DNA from: Magnetospirillum sp.
GTDB lineage: Bacteria; Pseudomonadota; Alphaproteobacteria; Rhodospirillales; Magnetospirillaceae
Assembly (NCBI GenBank): GCA_020217035.1
Contig: JAIWOG010000220.1
Span: 1-10,000, forward strand
Direction of reading: 5' to 3'
Length of the DNA stretch: 10,000 bases
Below, one piece after another: positions 1-6,137 of this stretch. Each line of letters begins with the position of its first letter. The first letter of the stretch is position 1. The translations under genes were made by a program, and so were the position numbers. The notes under the pieces were generated by a model. It was not told where the DNA came from. It saw nothing but the letters and a program-made list of their open reading frames with translations, and searched no databases.

Positions 1-950
1 AGGTGGAAGGCGACGATGCCGCCGAAGCCGCGCATCTGCGTCTTGGCCAAAGCGTGCTGGGGATGGCTTTCCAGACCGGGATAAAGCACGCGCTCGATCT
101 CGGGGCGGCTTTCCAGGAAGCGGGCCACCGCCAGGGCGTTGGCACAATGGCGTTCCACCCGCAGATCCAGGGTTTCCAGACCCTTCAGCAGCACCCAGGC
201 GTTGAACGGCGACAAAGCCGGGCCGGTGTGGCGCAGATAGGGGCCCAGCACATCGTTGCAGAATTCGTGGCTGCCCAGGATGGCGCCGCCCAGGCAGCGG
301 CCCTGGCCGTCGATGTGCTTGGTGGCCGAATAAACCACCACGTCGGCGCCCAAGGCCAAGGGGCTTTGCAGGATCGGCGTGGCGAAGACGTTGTCCACCA
401 CCACGCGGGCGCCGGCCTGGTGGGCCAGGTCCGCCACCGCCGGCAGGTCGATGATGTCCAGCGTCGGGTTGGACGGCGTTTCCAGGAAGACGACGGCAGC
501 AGGCTGCGACAGGGCGGCCCGCCATTGGTCCAGGTCGGTGCCGTCGACGAATTCGGCGGTGATGCCGAAGCGCGGCAGCAGATCGTTGATGATCCAGGTG
601 CACGACCCGAACAAGGCGCGCGGTGCGACCACCCGATCGCCGGCCTTCAACTGGCAGACCAGGGCGGCGTGCACGGCGGCCATGCCGGACGCGGTGGCGC
701 GAGCCGCCTCGGCGCCCTCGATGGCGGCCAGACGCTCCTCGAACATGGCCACTGTCGGGTTCTTGAAACGGGAATAGACCATGCGGTCCAAGGTGCCGTC
801 GAAGCTTTGCTCGGCTTCCTGGGCGCTGCCATAGACGAAGCCGGAATTCATGAAGATGGCTTCGCTGGTCTCGGAGAAGCCGCTGCGGGCGGTTCCGGCC
901 CGCACCGACAAGGTGCGGGGGCGCAGGGTGCGGGTGGTCTTGGTGGTCAT
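1..950 (-). CDS. metZ: O-succinylhomoserine sulfhydrylase (MetZ), 5' part, truncated by window edge
   Basis: PLP-dependent enzyme of the Cys/Met metabolism family, expected to convert O-succinyl-L-homoserine plus sulfide to L-homocysteine and succinate in the cytoplasm. The first 316 codons are visible; the family is usually about 390-400 residues, so roughly 80 residues lie beyond the left edge. Visible motifs are YSRFKNPT (about residues 59-66, PLP-phosphate binding), DNVFATP (D186, contacts the PLP ring nitrogen) and SATKHIDGQGR with K211 as the Schiff-base lysine. The KHIDGQGR form is typical of MetZ rather than of cystathionine synthases or lyases, which usually have K-Y-x-x-G-H. The start ATG (950-948) follows AAGGGG at 962-957 with a 6-nt gap. 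A SAM-II riboswitch in the leader independently supports a methionine-pathway role. The acyl preference (succinyl or acetyl) cannot be settled from sequence alone. Confidence 0.93.
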   Translation of the reverse strand, partial: MTTKTTRTLRPRTLSVRAGTARSGFSETSEAIFMNSGFVYGSAQEAEQSFDGTLDRMVYSRFKNPTVAMFEERLAAIEGAEAARATASGMAAVHAALVCQLKAGDRVVAPRALFGSCTWIINDLLPRFGITAEFVDGTDLDQWRAALSQPAAVVFLETPSNPTLDIIDLPAVADLAHQAGARVVVDNVFATPILQSPLALGADVVVYSATKHIDGQGRCLGGAILGSHEFCNDVLGPYLRHTGPALSPFNAWVLLKGLETLDLRVERHCANALAVARFLESRPEIERVLYPGLESHPQHALAKTQMRGFGGIVAFH

Positions 951-955
951 CTGGG

Positions 956-1007
956 GCCCCTTCGGCAAGGATACCCGACCGGGGCATGGTCAGGAAAATC
1001 CTGACCA
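956..1007 (-). promoter_or_regulatory. Candidate riboswitch expression platform of metZ (hairpins around the Shine-Dalgarno)
   Basis: Between the aptamer and the metZ start the RNA can form a perfect 9-bp stem with a 3-nt loop (arms 1007-999 and 995-987). It has no following U-run, so it does not look like an intrinsic terminator. Further down, GCCCC (985-981) can pair with GGGGC (960-956), and CCTT (970-967) with AAGG (962-959); both would cover the Shine-Dalgarno AAGGGG (962-957). CCGGTCGG (982-975) is the exact complement of CCGACCGG (1051-1044) in the aptamer loop. A switch acting on translation initiation is therefore plausible. The pairings are seen in the sequence; their use in the cell is inferred. 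Confidence 0.45.
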
Positions 1008-1010
1008 AGT

Positions 1011-1064
1011 GCCTCTTTAGCGCTTGTTTAACGTGGCCGCAAGCCGGTCGGACAAATCACCACG
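1011..1064 (-). ncRNA. SAM-II riboswitch aptamer in the metZ leader
   Basis: Read on the minus strand, the segment has the H-type pseudoknot layout of the SAM-II (metA) motif known upstream of methionine genes in alphaproteobacteria. Helix P1 is CGTGG (1064-1060) with CCACG (1036-1032). It is followed by the conserved loop start TGATTTG (1059-1053). GCTTG (1044-1040), inside the P1 loop, pairs with CAAGC (1026-1022) in the 3' tail to form the pseudoknot helix. The tail ends in the hallmark GCTAAAG (1021-1015). Binding of S-adenosylmethionine would lower metZ expression. The start codon lies about 65 nt downstream, so control must reach it through an intervening platform. Identification is by motif recall and hand-checked pairing; a covariance-model search was not possible here. 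Confidence 0.9.
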
Positions 1065-1072
1065 GGGGGAAA

Positions 1073-1101
1073 TACATAGCTGGCGACGACAACAAGGTCA
1101 A
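1073..1101 (-). promoter_or_regulatory. Predicted sigma70-type promoter of metZ
   Basis: On the minus strand there is TTGACC (1101-1096), a 17-nt spacer and TATGTA (1078-1073). The predicted transcription start is near 1065-1067, immediately before the first base pair of the SAM-II aptamer (1064). This agreement between two independently found elements supports both. The RNA would have a leader of about 115 nt before the metZ ATG. Confidence 0.6.
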
Positions 1102-1171
1102 GCTTGGCGGAACAACAAGACGCCCCTGTGAATAACCCTGTTAAGATTCCGGGAAATGCGACCACCCCCCC

Positions 1172-1200
1172 TTGAGTTGGGCGCTTTCCAGGATTACGTT
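1172..1200 (+). promoter_or_regulatory. Possible fabI promoter
   Basis: TTGAGT (1172-1177), a 17-nt spacer and TACGTT (1195-1200) lie 34 nt before the fabI start. The -10 match is weak. Position and spacing fit a sigma70-like promoter giving a short leader with the GAGGAGG ribosome binding site. The rest of the 951-1233 gap holds the divergent metZ leader and promoter. Confidence 0.3.
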
Positions 1201-1233
1201 GCAATGCAGCGAAACTCGAGGAGGCGATCCACC

Positions 1234-2034
1234 ATGGACGCGACCGTGAAGCCCTATCAAAACGTTTCCACCCTGTCCTTGAAGGGCAAGAAGGGGTTGG
1301 TCATTGGCATCGCCAACGACCAGAGCATCGCCTATGGCTGTGCGCTGCATTGCCGCGCCAACGGTGCCGACCTGGCCATCACCTACCTGAACGACAAGGC
1401 TGAAAAGTGGGTGCGCCCGCTGGCCGAAGGTCTGGACGCCGACATCATCATGCCCTGCGACGTGGCGGTGGAAGGTGAGCTGGAAGCGGTGTTCGCGGAA
1501 GTCGAAAAGAAATGGGGTAAGCTGGACTTCGTCATCCACTCCATCGCCTACGCCAACCGTGAGGACCTGCATGGCCGCGTCACCGATTGCTCGCGAGACG
1601 GCTTCATGCTGGCCATGGACATCTCGTGCCATTCCTTCATGCGTTGCGCCAAGCTGGCCGAGCCGTTGATGAAGGATGGCGGCGCCATGATCACCGTGTC
1701 GTTCTATGGCGGCCGCAAGGTTGTCGAGCATTACAACGTCATGGGGCCGGTCAAGGCCGCCCTGGAAGCCTCCACCAAGTACATGGCCGCCGAGTTGGGT
1801 CCCAAGGGCATCCGCGTCCTGGCCCTGTCGCCCGGCCCGCTGAAGACCCGCGCCGCTTCCGGCATCGCCCATTTCGATGAATTGATGGATGCCGCCGCCG
1901 CCAAGGCGCCGACCCATCATCTGGCCGACATCGACGATTGCGGTTCCTTCGCCGCCTATCTGGTCAGCGACCAGGCCAAGTCGGTGACCGGCACCACCTT
2001 GTTCATCGACGGTGGCTACCACATCGTCGGTTAG
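1234..2034 (+). CDS. fabI: Enoyl-[acyl-carrier-protein] reductase (FabI), divergent type
   Basis: A 266-residue SDR-fold enzyme expected to reduce trans-2-enoyl-ACP in the last step of each fatty-acid elongation cycle, normally with NADH. Visible motifs are the FabI-type nucleotide loop GIANDQSIAYG (residues 25-35), CDVAVE (75-80), IHSIAYA (101-107), the catalytic pair Y167 and K174 in HYNVMGPVKAALE, and SPGPLKTRAASGI (199-211) of the substrate-binding loop. The Tyr-x6-Lys spacing is that of FabI, not the Tyr-x3-Lys of ordinary SDRs. The ATG at 1234 was chosen because GAGGAGG (1218-1224) sits 9 nt upstream; an in-frame ATG at 1156 lacks this. The segment before the catalytic tyrosine, VSFYGGRKVVEH, differs from the common LSYLGAERAIPN form: the E. 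coli Tyr146 position appears to be F157. It may be a second FabI paralogue. It stands alone on the plus strand, divergent from metZ. Confidence 0.9.
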   Translation: MDATVKPYQNVSTLSLKGKKGLVIGIANDQSIAYGCALHCRANGADLAITYLNDKAEKWVRPLAEGLDADIIMPCDVAVEGELEAVFAEVEKKWGKLDFVIHSIAYANREDLHGRVTDCSRDGFMLAMDISCHSFMRCAKLAEPLMKDGGAMITVSFYGGRKVVEHYNVMGPVKAALEASTKYMAAELGPKGIRVLALSPGPLKTRAASGIAHFDELMDAAAAKAPTHHLADIDDCGSFAAYLVSDQAKSVTGTTLFIDGGYHIVG

Positions 2035-2049
2035 GGCGCTTGCCAAAGG

Positions 2050-2086
2050 CAGGACCATGACGCACCTGCTGTGCGGCATGGTCCTG
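2050..2086. repeat. Long inverted repeat after fabI, possible terminator
   Basis: A 10-bp perfect stem (CAGGACCATG at 2050-2059 with CATGGTCCTG at 2077-2086) continues, after one mismatch, into a 5-bp inner stem (CGCAC 2061-2065, GTGCG 2071-2075) with the 5-nt loop CTGCT. It begins 16 nt after the fabI stop. Neither strand has a clear T-run after the stem, so it is not a textbook intrinsic terminator. It may protect mRNA 3' ends or help end convergent transcription. Confidence 0.5.
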
Positions 2087-2106
2087 GTCGGATGGAAAAA
2101 CCGTGC

Positions 2107-2991
2107 TCAGGACGGATTTTTGACGGGCCCCTGCTCTGACACATGAGCAGGGGCCTTTGGCGTTTCCGTCTCGTGGGGTGGCGGCATTTCGGCCTGATAG
2201 GACTTGATCCGTTCGGCATGCTCGGCCGTTTGGCGGATGTCGCGCATGGCGGTCCAGAAGCATTCGCTCATGGCCGGATGACGGCTGTGGAACTGCTTGG
2301 ACAGCATGACGTAGCCGAACTTGTCTTCCAGGGGCGGCTCCACCTTGACGATCATATTCCTCAGGTCCGGGGTGGTGTCCAGGATGGCGTCGGCGGCTTC
2401 GGTCATCAACGCCGCTGCCGCTACCCGTCCTCCGGCGGCAACCATCCGTAACATGGTCGTGTTGTCGGCGATTTCCACGGGGATCAGCCCCTGGTCGCGC
2501 AGGCGGGGAATGACCGACGCGCCGCGTTCGACGGCAACCGTCCGATCCGGCCCAGTGATGGCATGGCTGTCTTGATCGAGGCGGGCGTCGTAGCGGACGT
2601 AAAGGCTGTAGCTGTATCCCTTGAGCGCTCGCGTGGGATCAGGCTTGCCGTCGGCCAGGGGGTAAACGCCATAGGTGGCGCGTTCCGGGGTGTAGCTCGA
2701 CGAGAACGCCCCATCGATGTCGCCGTTCTTAACCTCAAGCAAGGCGCGTTGCCAAGGCAGGAAACGGAACGTGAGCGTGGCGCCGCATTGCTTGCCGGCT
2801 TGCAGCATCAACTCGGCGTGGTGGCCGGGGCGGTTCGCCGCCAGGCTGCCGTCCACGGCACGGATTTCGTCGGTGTATTTCGGCGTGGTGGCCAGCACCA
2901 TCTGCACAGGATCGGCCTGTGCATGGGCGGCGATCAGCAGGACACAGACACCGGCGCTGGCGCACAGCCAGCGTGACCCGCACCATTCCAT
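2107..2991 (-). CDS. Secreted substrate-binding protein of the SBP_bac_3 type
   Basis: A 294-residue protein with an N-terminal signal peptide: hydrophobic core about residues 9-22 and likely cleavage after AHAQA (residue 26), followed by DP. The mature part looks like an extracellular solute-binding domain of family 3 (polar amino-acid ABC transporter type). FLPWQRALLEVKNGDIDGAF (residues 77-96) followed by SSSYTPERA matches the PW-x-R / G-x-x-D-G-x-x-x-x-x-x-x-P-E-R signature seen in orphan members. The start at 2991 is preferred over the upstream in-frame ATG at 3021: GGAGG lies 5 nt before it, it gives a normal signal peptide, and 3021 falls in a predicted -10 box. The C-terminal tail (about 268-294) is Pro-rich and probably disordered. 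No permease or ATPase gene is nearby, so a role in transport is unproven; a sensory or scavenging role is equally possible. The ligand is unknown. Confidence 0.75.
   Translation of the reverse strand: MEWCGSRWLCASAGVCVLLIAAHAQADPVQMVLATTPKYTDEIRAVDGSLAANRPGHHAELMLQAGKQCGATLTFRFLPWQRALLEVKNGDIDGAFSSSYTPERATYGVYPLADGKPDPTRALKGYSYSLYVRYDARLDQDSHAITGPDRTVAVERGASVIPRLRDQGLIPVEIADNTTMLRMVAAGGRVAAAALMTEAADAILDTTPDLRNMIVKVEPPLEDKFGYVMLSKQFHSRHPAMSECFWTAMRDIRQTAEHAERIKSYQAEMPPPHETETPKAPAHVSEQGPVKNPS
2126..2155 (+). terminator. Perfect 11-bp hairpin, candidate fabI terminator inside the 3' end of the opposing gene
   Basis: GGCCCCTGCTC (2126-2136) and GAGCAGGGGCC (2145-2155) form a perfect stem with an 8-nt loop. 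On the plus strand it is followed by TTTGGCGTTT, a moderate T-rich tail, so it could terminate fabI transcripts about 90-120 nt past the stop. The hairpin lies within the last 16 codons of the convergent substrate-binding-protein gene. Confidence 0.45.
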
Positions 2992-3020
2992 CCCAACCTC
3001 CACCGCAAATCCTGTGCGCA

Positions 3021-3050
3021 TTTTTAGAGGGGCGCAGGATAGGCGATCAA
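3021..3050 (-). promoter_or_regulatory. Possible promoter of the substrate-binding-protein gene
   Basis: On the minus strand there is TTGATC (3050-3045), an 18-nt spacer and TAAAAA (3026-3021). Transcription would start near 3014, about 23 nt before the ATG at 2991, leaving room for its GGAGG site. Both boxes match the consensus only partly. It would allow expression independent of the two genes upstream. Confidence 0.33.
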
Positions 3051-3081
3051 ATGAAGCTTTGGAGATGGACAGCGGCGGTTC

Positions 3082-4356
3082 TCAGCCGCCCAGGAATTCC
3101 AATTGCCAATTCATCTCGTCGACGGTCAGCGGGAAGCCGCCGTCGCGACCGCGCAATTGGCGTCCCGCCGGCAGGCGCAGCAGCTTGGCCTGCAATTGCT
3201 CGGACAGCGCCATGGACAGGCCGGCCTTCCAGGTGATGGCGACCATGCCCTTGGCGCTTTGGGTGGCCACCGTCTTGCGGACCATTGCGACCGGCAATTC
3301 CGCCAGCACCGCCAGGGCGCAGACGACAAAGGTGGTGTCGTTGCCGGCCAGCGCCGTGTCCACCGTGCTTTCGTCCAATTGGCCTTTTTCCCGCAATTGG
3401 CGGGCGCGGACCAGGGCGGCGGCTTCGTCAGACGCCTTCTTGGCCTCGGCCCGTTCGGGGCCGCAGGCTTCCATCTCGTCCAGGCGCTTGGCCACCACGG
3501 CGGCCACCGCCACCGCCGCGTCGCGGTCCAGATCGTGGCGTGCGGCCAGGGATTGCAGCAGGTTGGCGGCGACGAAGCGGGCCAATTTGGCGGCTGTCTT
3601 CGCCGGCAGCTTGGGGCGTCGGCACAGGGGCTGATGCCAGGCTTCGATGTCGGTGGCGCGGTCCACCAGACGGTCCAGGGTTTCCTCGCGGATCTGAGCC
3701 GACGGGTTGCCCAGCAGGATGGTGATGGCGTCCACGTCGTCGGTGGCGGCGATGGCGTCGGCCACCCGCACGTTGACCAAGGTGCGCTTGCAGATGGCGG
3801 CCAGGGCGCCGGGGATGGGGCTGCCGTTGATGACTTCCAGCAAGTCCTCGTCGGTCAGCACCGGCGAGAATTGCAGCACCGGGGCGGCCACCGCGATCTC
3901 GGCGTCGCGGGCCAGGCGGCGGATGACGTCGGGCGGCGCGTTGGCCACGTCCTTCAGGGCCTCGGCCAGGATTTCGCGCACCTTGGGGATGTTGTCGCGG
4001 GCCAGGGTCTCCAGGGCGTCGTAGGTGGCGCGGCGCAGGCGGTCCTGTTCGTGGGCGGTCAGACCCGGCGCCAGACGGGCGATCTTGGCGGCCAGGCTGG
4101 CGCGGACCTGGTCGTCGGCATCGGCGGCCAGGGCGGGGTGCGCCTGGGGCGGCGTCGCCGGGTTGGCGGCCACCTTGCGCCGGACCTCGGGGCTTTGGTC
4201 CTCGGACAGGTAATAAAGGATTTCCGGGCGGACCTCGGGATGGGCGGCCAGGGTGGCGCGGACCGACGCGTCCTGATGGGCGGCCAGCTCGCGGGCTTCC
4301 TCATAGGTGAACTTGCGGTTGCCCCCGAACAATTTCTTCAGCAAACCCACCACCAT
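3082..4356 (-). CDS. DUF2336 family protein with N-terminal LRV/HEAT-like repeats
   Basis: A 424-residue predicted cytoplasmic protein with no signal peptide or membrane segment. Residues about 28-90 hold short helical repeats with the pattern VR-x2-LA-x2-P-x2-P-x2-L-x2-L-x2-D: ASVRATLAAHPEVRPEIL, then PEVRRKVAANPATPPQAHPA, then DQVRASLA. This resembles the leucine-rich repeat variant (LRV) or HEAT-type unit. The rest, about 100-400, is Ala/Leu-rich and helical and resembles the alphaproteobacterial DUF2336 family, whose function I do not know. A charged Glu/Ala/Lys-rich helix lies near 291-325. Its ATG is 3 nt after the stop of the upstream GGDEF gene, with a GGAG ribosome binding site inside that gene's last codons, so the two are almost surely co-transcribed and translationally coupled. 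By analogy with other alpha-helical repeat proteins it may be a protein-binding partner in the cyclic-di-GMP pathway; that is inference. Confidence 0.72.
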   Translation of the reverse strand: MVVGLLKKLFGGNRKFTYEEARELAAHQDASVRATLAAHPEVRPEILYYLSEDQSPEVRRKVAANPATPPQAHPALAADADDQVRASLAAKIARLAPGLTAHEQDRLRRATYDALETLARDNIPKVREILAEALKDVANAPPDVIRRLARDAEIAVAAPVLQFSPVLTDEDLLEVINGSPIPGALAAICKRTLVNVRVADAIAATDDVDAITILLGNPSAQIREETLDRLVDRATDIEAWHQPLCRRPKLPAKTAAKLARFVAANLLQSLAARHDLDRDAAVAVAAVVAKRLDEMEACGPERAEAKKASDEAAALVRARQLREKGQLDESTVDTALAGNDTTFVVCALAVLAELPVAMVRKTVATQSAKGMVAITWKAGLSMALSEQLQAKLLRLPAGRQLRGRDGGFPLTVDEMNWQLEFLGG

Positions 4357-4359
4357 GGC

Positions 4360-6039
4360 TTAGCTCTCCGCAGCGCCGGGAGCGGGGGCCAGGCGCCAAT
4401 GGCCCTTGCCGTCGCGCTTGACCTCGTACATGGCCTTGTCGGCGCGGGCGATCAACTCTTCCAGGGATTCGCCGCTGGCTCCGGCATGGACGGCGACGCC
4501 CAAGGACATGTGCAGCGGCTTGTCGGCGCTGCCCGAGAAATGCGCCAGGCTGGCGCTGGCTTCCAGCATGCCTTCGCAGCGGCGGATGGCGATGCTTTTC
4601 TCGGCCGCTTCCAGCCAGATGGCGAATTCGTCGCCGCCCAGACGCGCCACCAGGTCGGTGGGGCGGGTGTGGTGCAGCAGCAAATCGCGCACCGCCAGCA
4701 GCGCCTGGTCGCCGGTCTGGTGGCCGTGCACGTCGTTGACCGCCTTGAAATTGTCCAGGTCCACGTAGATCAGGGCGGCGGGCTTGTGCTCGCGGCTCAG
4801 GCGCTGGAAACGCCGGGCGATTTCCTCGAAGAAGGCGCGGCGGTTGAACAGGCCGGTCAGCGAATCGGTGCGCGACAGCCGAAGGATGCGTTCGTGGTTG
4901 GCGATCTGTTCGTTGGCCAGGCCGACCTGGTTGGCGACGTCGTCGATCAGCAGGCGGTCGTCGTCGCTCCATCCCTGGCGCTGGTCGTCGCGCCACAGCA
5001 GGATGGCGCCGTTGATGGAATGACGATAGCGGCTGACCGTGGCCAGAACGTGCCAGGGGCCGTCCTGTTCCTCGTAATGGTCGCTGTCGATGAAGGAATC
5101 GAGCGCCTTCTTCTCGTCGCCGCCTTCGCCGAACTGCGCCGCCAGGGCGAAGTCCGAGGCGTCGGGCAGCAGGCGGAAAATCTGGCAGCCGGTGGCGCCC
5201 AGCGCCCGGGCGGTGGCCTCGGCGGCGGCCCGCAGCATGTCGATGGGATCGACCTCGTCACGGATGGTGCGCACGATGTAGGACAGCAGGCGCTCGCGGT
5301 TGTTGGCCCGCGACAGCGCCGCGTCGCGCAGCCGTTCCTGGGTGATGTCGCGGCAGATGCCGCGTGCCCCCAGCCATTCCCCCGATTCGCCGCGGATGGG
5401 GGTGCTGGAGGCCAGCACGCAAGCTTGGCTGCCGTCGGCCTGGTTCATCCACACTTCCACGTCTTCCAGCGCCAGGGCGCTGGCGAAGGGGGCGGATTCG
5501 GTTTCGGTCGGGGTCTCGACGACGAATTCCCCTGGGTCGCGGCCCACCAGTTCATCGGCGGAATAGCCCAAGGCGCCCTTGGGGCTGACGAAGACGAAAC
5601 GACCGTCCGCCCCCACTTCCCAGGCGAAATCCGACGAAATGTCGACCAAGTCCTTGTAGCGCTGCCGCGATTCCACCAGCGCCGAGCGCAGGTTGCGTTC
5701 CAAGGTGACGTCGCGGGCCAGCACCAGGAAATGGCCGGCATCGGCGGGCAGCACCACCAGTTCCAGCACCACCGTGTTGGCCCCGGTGCGCAACGAGACG
5801 ATGGTCGGGCGCGGGGCGGTGGCCTGGGATGGCAGATCGGCGATCTGGCCGCCGTGGATGGCGTCCAGCAACAAGCCAGAGCGTTCGTTCGACAACAGAA
5901 CCACGCCGTCGCTGTTCAGAACCAGGGCGGCGCCGGGATAGGCTTCCAACGAGTCGCGGTTCAGGCCGACCACGCTTTTCGGCACCACCGGTTGCCGGTT
6001 TTGTTGATCAAGCGCTGAGGTCATCTCTGCTTCGCCCAT
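4360..6039 (-). CDS. Diguanylate cyclase with PAS, PAS, GAF and GGDEF domains
   Basis: A 559-residue soluble protein with no membrane segment. Domains by eye: PAS-like about 28-112; second PAS about 122-240, ending in a PAC-like segment (GEWLGARGICRDITQE, 220-235); GAF-like about 248-380, with conserved-looking GATGCQIFRL; GGDEF about 388-552. The catalytic domain is intact: DSLTGLFNRRAF (392-403), DLDNFKAVND (427-436), GGDEF at 468-472, and DKAMYEVKRDG (534-544). RPTD (459-462) sits exactly five residues before GGDEF, the RxxD inhibitory site that binds cyclic di-GMP. It should therefore make cyclic di-GMP from two GTP, with product feedback, under the control of a cytoplasmic signal. No EAL domain is present. 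ATG at 6039 was used; an in-frame ATG at 6024 is equally possible because neither has a strong Shine-Dalgarno. It heads the minus-strand cluster with the DUF2336 gene. Confidence 0.88.
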   Translation of the reverse strand: MGEAEMTSALDQQNRQPVVPKSVVGLNRDSLEAYPGAALVLNSDGVVLLSNERSGLLLDAIHGGQIADLPSQATAPRPTIVSLRTGANTVVLELVVLPADAGHFLVLARDVTLERNLRSALVESRQRYKDLVDISSDFAWEVGADGRFVFVSPKGALGYSADELVGRDPGEFVVETPTETESAPFASALALEDVEVWMNQADGSQACVLASSTPIRGESGEWLGARGICRDITQERLRDAALSRANNRERLLSYIVRTIRDEVDPIDMLRAAAEATARALGATGCQIFRLLPDASDFALAAQFGEGGDEKKALDSFIDSDHYEEQDGPWHVLATVSRYRHSINGAILLWRDDQRQGWSDDDRLLIDDVANQVGLANEQIANHERILRLSRTDSLTGLFNRRAFFEEIARRFQRLSREHKPAALIYVDLDNFKAVNDVHGHQTGDQALLAVRDLLLHHTRPTDLVARLGGDEFAIWLEAAEKSIAIRRCEGMLEASASLAHFSGSADKPLHMSLGVAVHAGASGESLEELIARADKAMYEVKRDGKGHWRLAPAPGAAES

Positions 6040-6137
6040 ATCCCAATGATGCCGGTGTTAGCATAAAGACAAGGTTTTAACGACAGGCAAAACCGGAAGG
6101 ATTGCGTTTTGTCGCCGCCCGGCGTAGCACAGGGGGC
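6040..6137. other. Divergent intergenic region with an inverted repeat
   Basis: This 98-nt gap separates the divergent GGDEF and HAD genes and should hold promoters for both. I could not find a convincing -35/-10 pair for either. It contains the inverted repeat GGTTTT (6073-6078), 10-nt spacer, AAAACC (6089-6094), which could be an operator site, but the arms are short and AT-rich and may be chance. Confidence 0.3.

Noticed and set aside
987..1007. Palindrome in the metZ leader as an intrinsic terminator
   Set aside because: The stem is good, but the RNA after it reads TGCCCCGG with no U-run, so transcription termination is unlikely by this element alone.
1141..2079. A 312-codon minus-strand frame opposite fabI, and the plus-strand frame 3-1004 opposite metZ
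   Set aside because: Both are shadows of well-supported genes and show no domain signature or suitable ribosome binding site.
2992..3021. Upstream ATG (3021) for the substrate-binding protein
   Set aside because: There is no Shine-Dalgarno, it adds ten residues before a normal signal peptide, and it lies within a predicted -10 box. The ATG at 2991 has GGAGG 5 nt upstream.
3074..3090. Short GC hairpin at the end of the DUF2336 gene as a terminator
   Set aside because: It has only a 5-bp stem that overlaps the stop codon, and no T-run follows on the minus strand.
3103..6018. A 971-codon open frame on the plus strand opposite the DUF2336 and GGDEF genes
   Set aside because: Its translation is rich in Gly, Gln, His, Ala and Val with no family motif, typical of an antisense shadow of GC-rich genes. 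The minus-strand frames hold recognisable domains across the same span.
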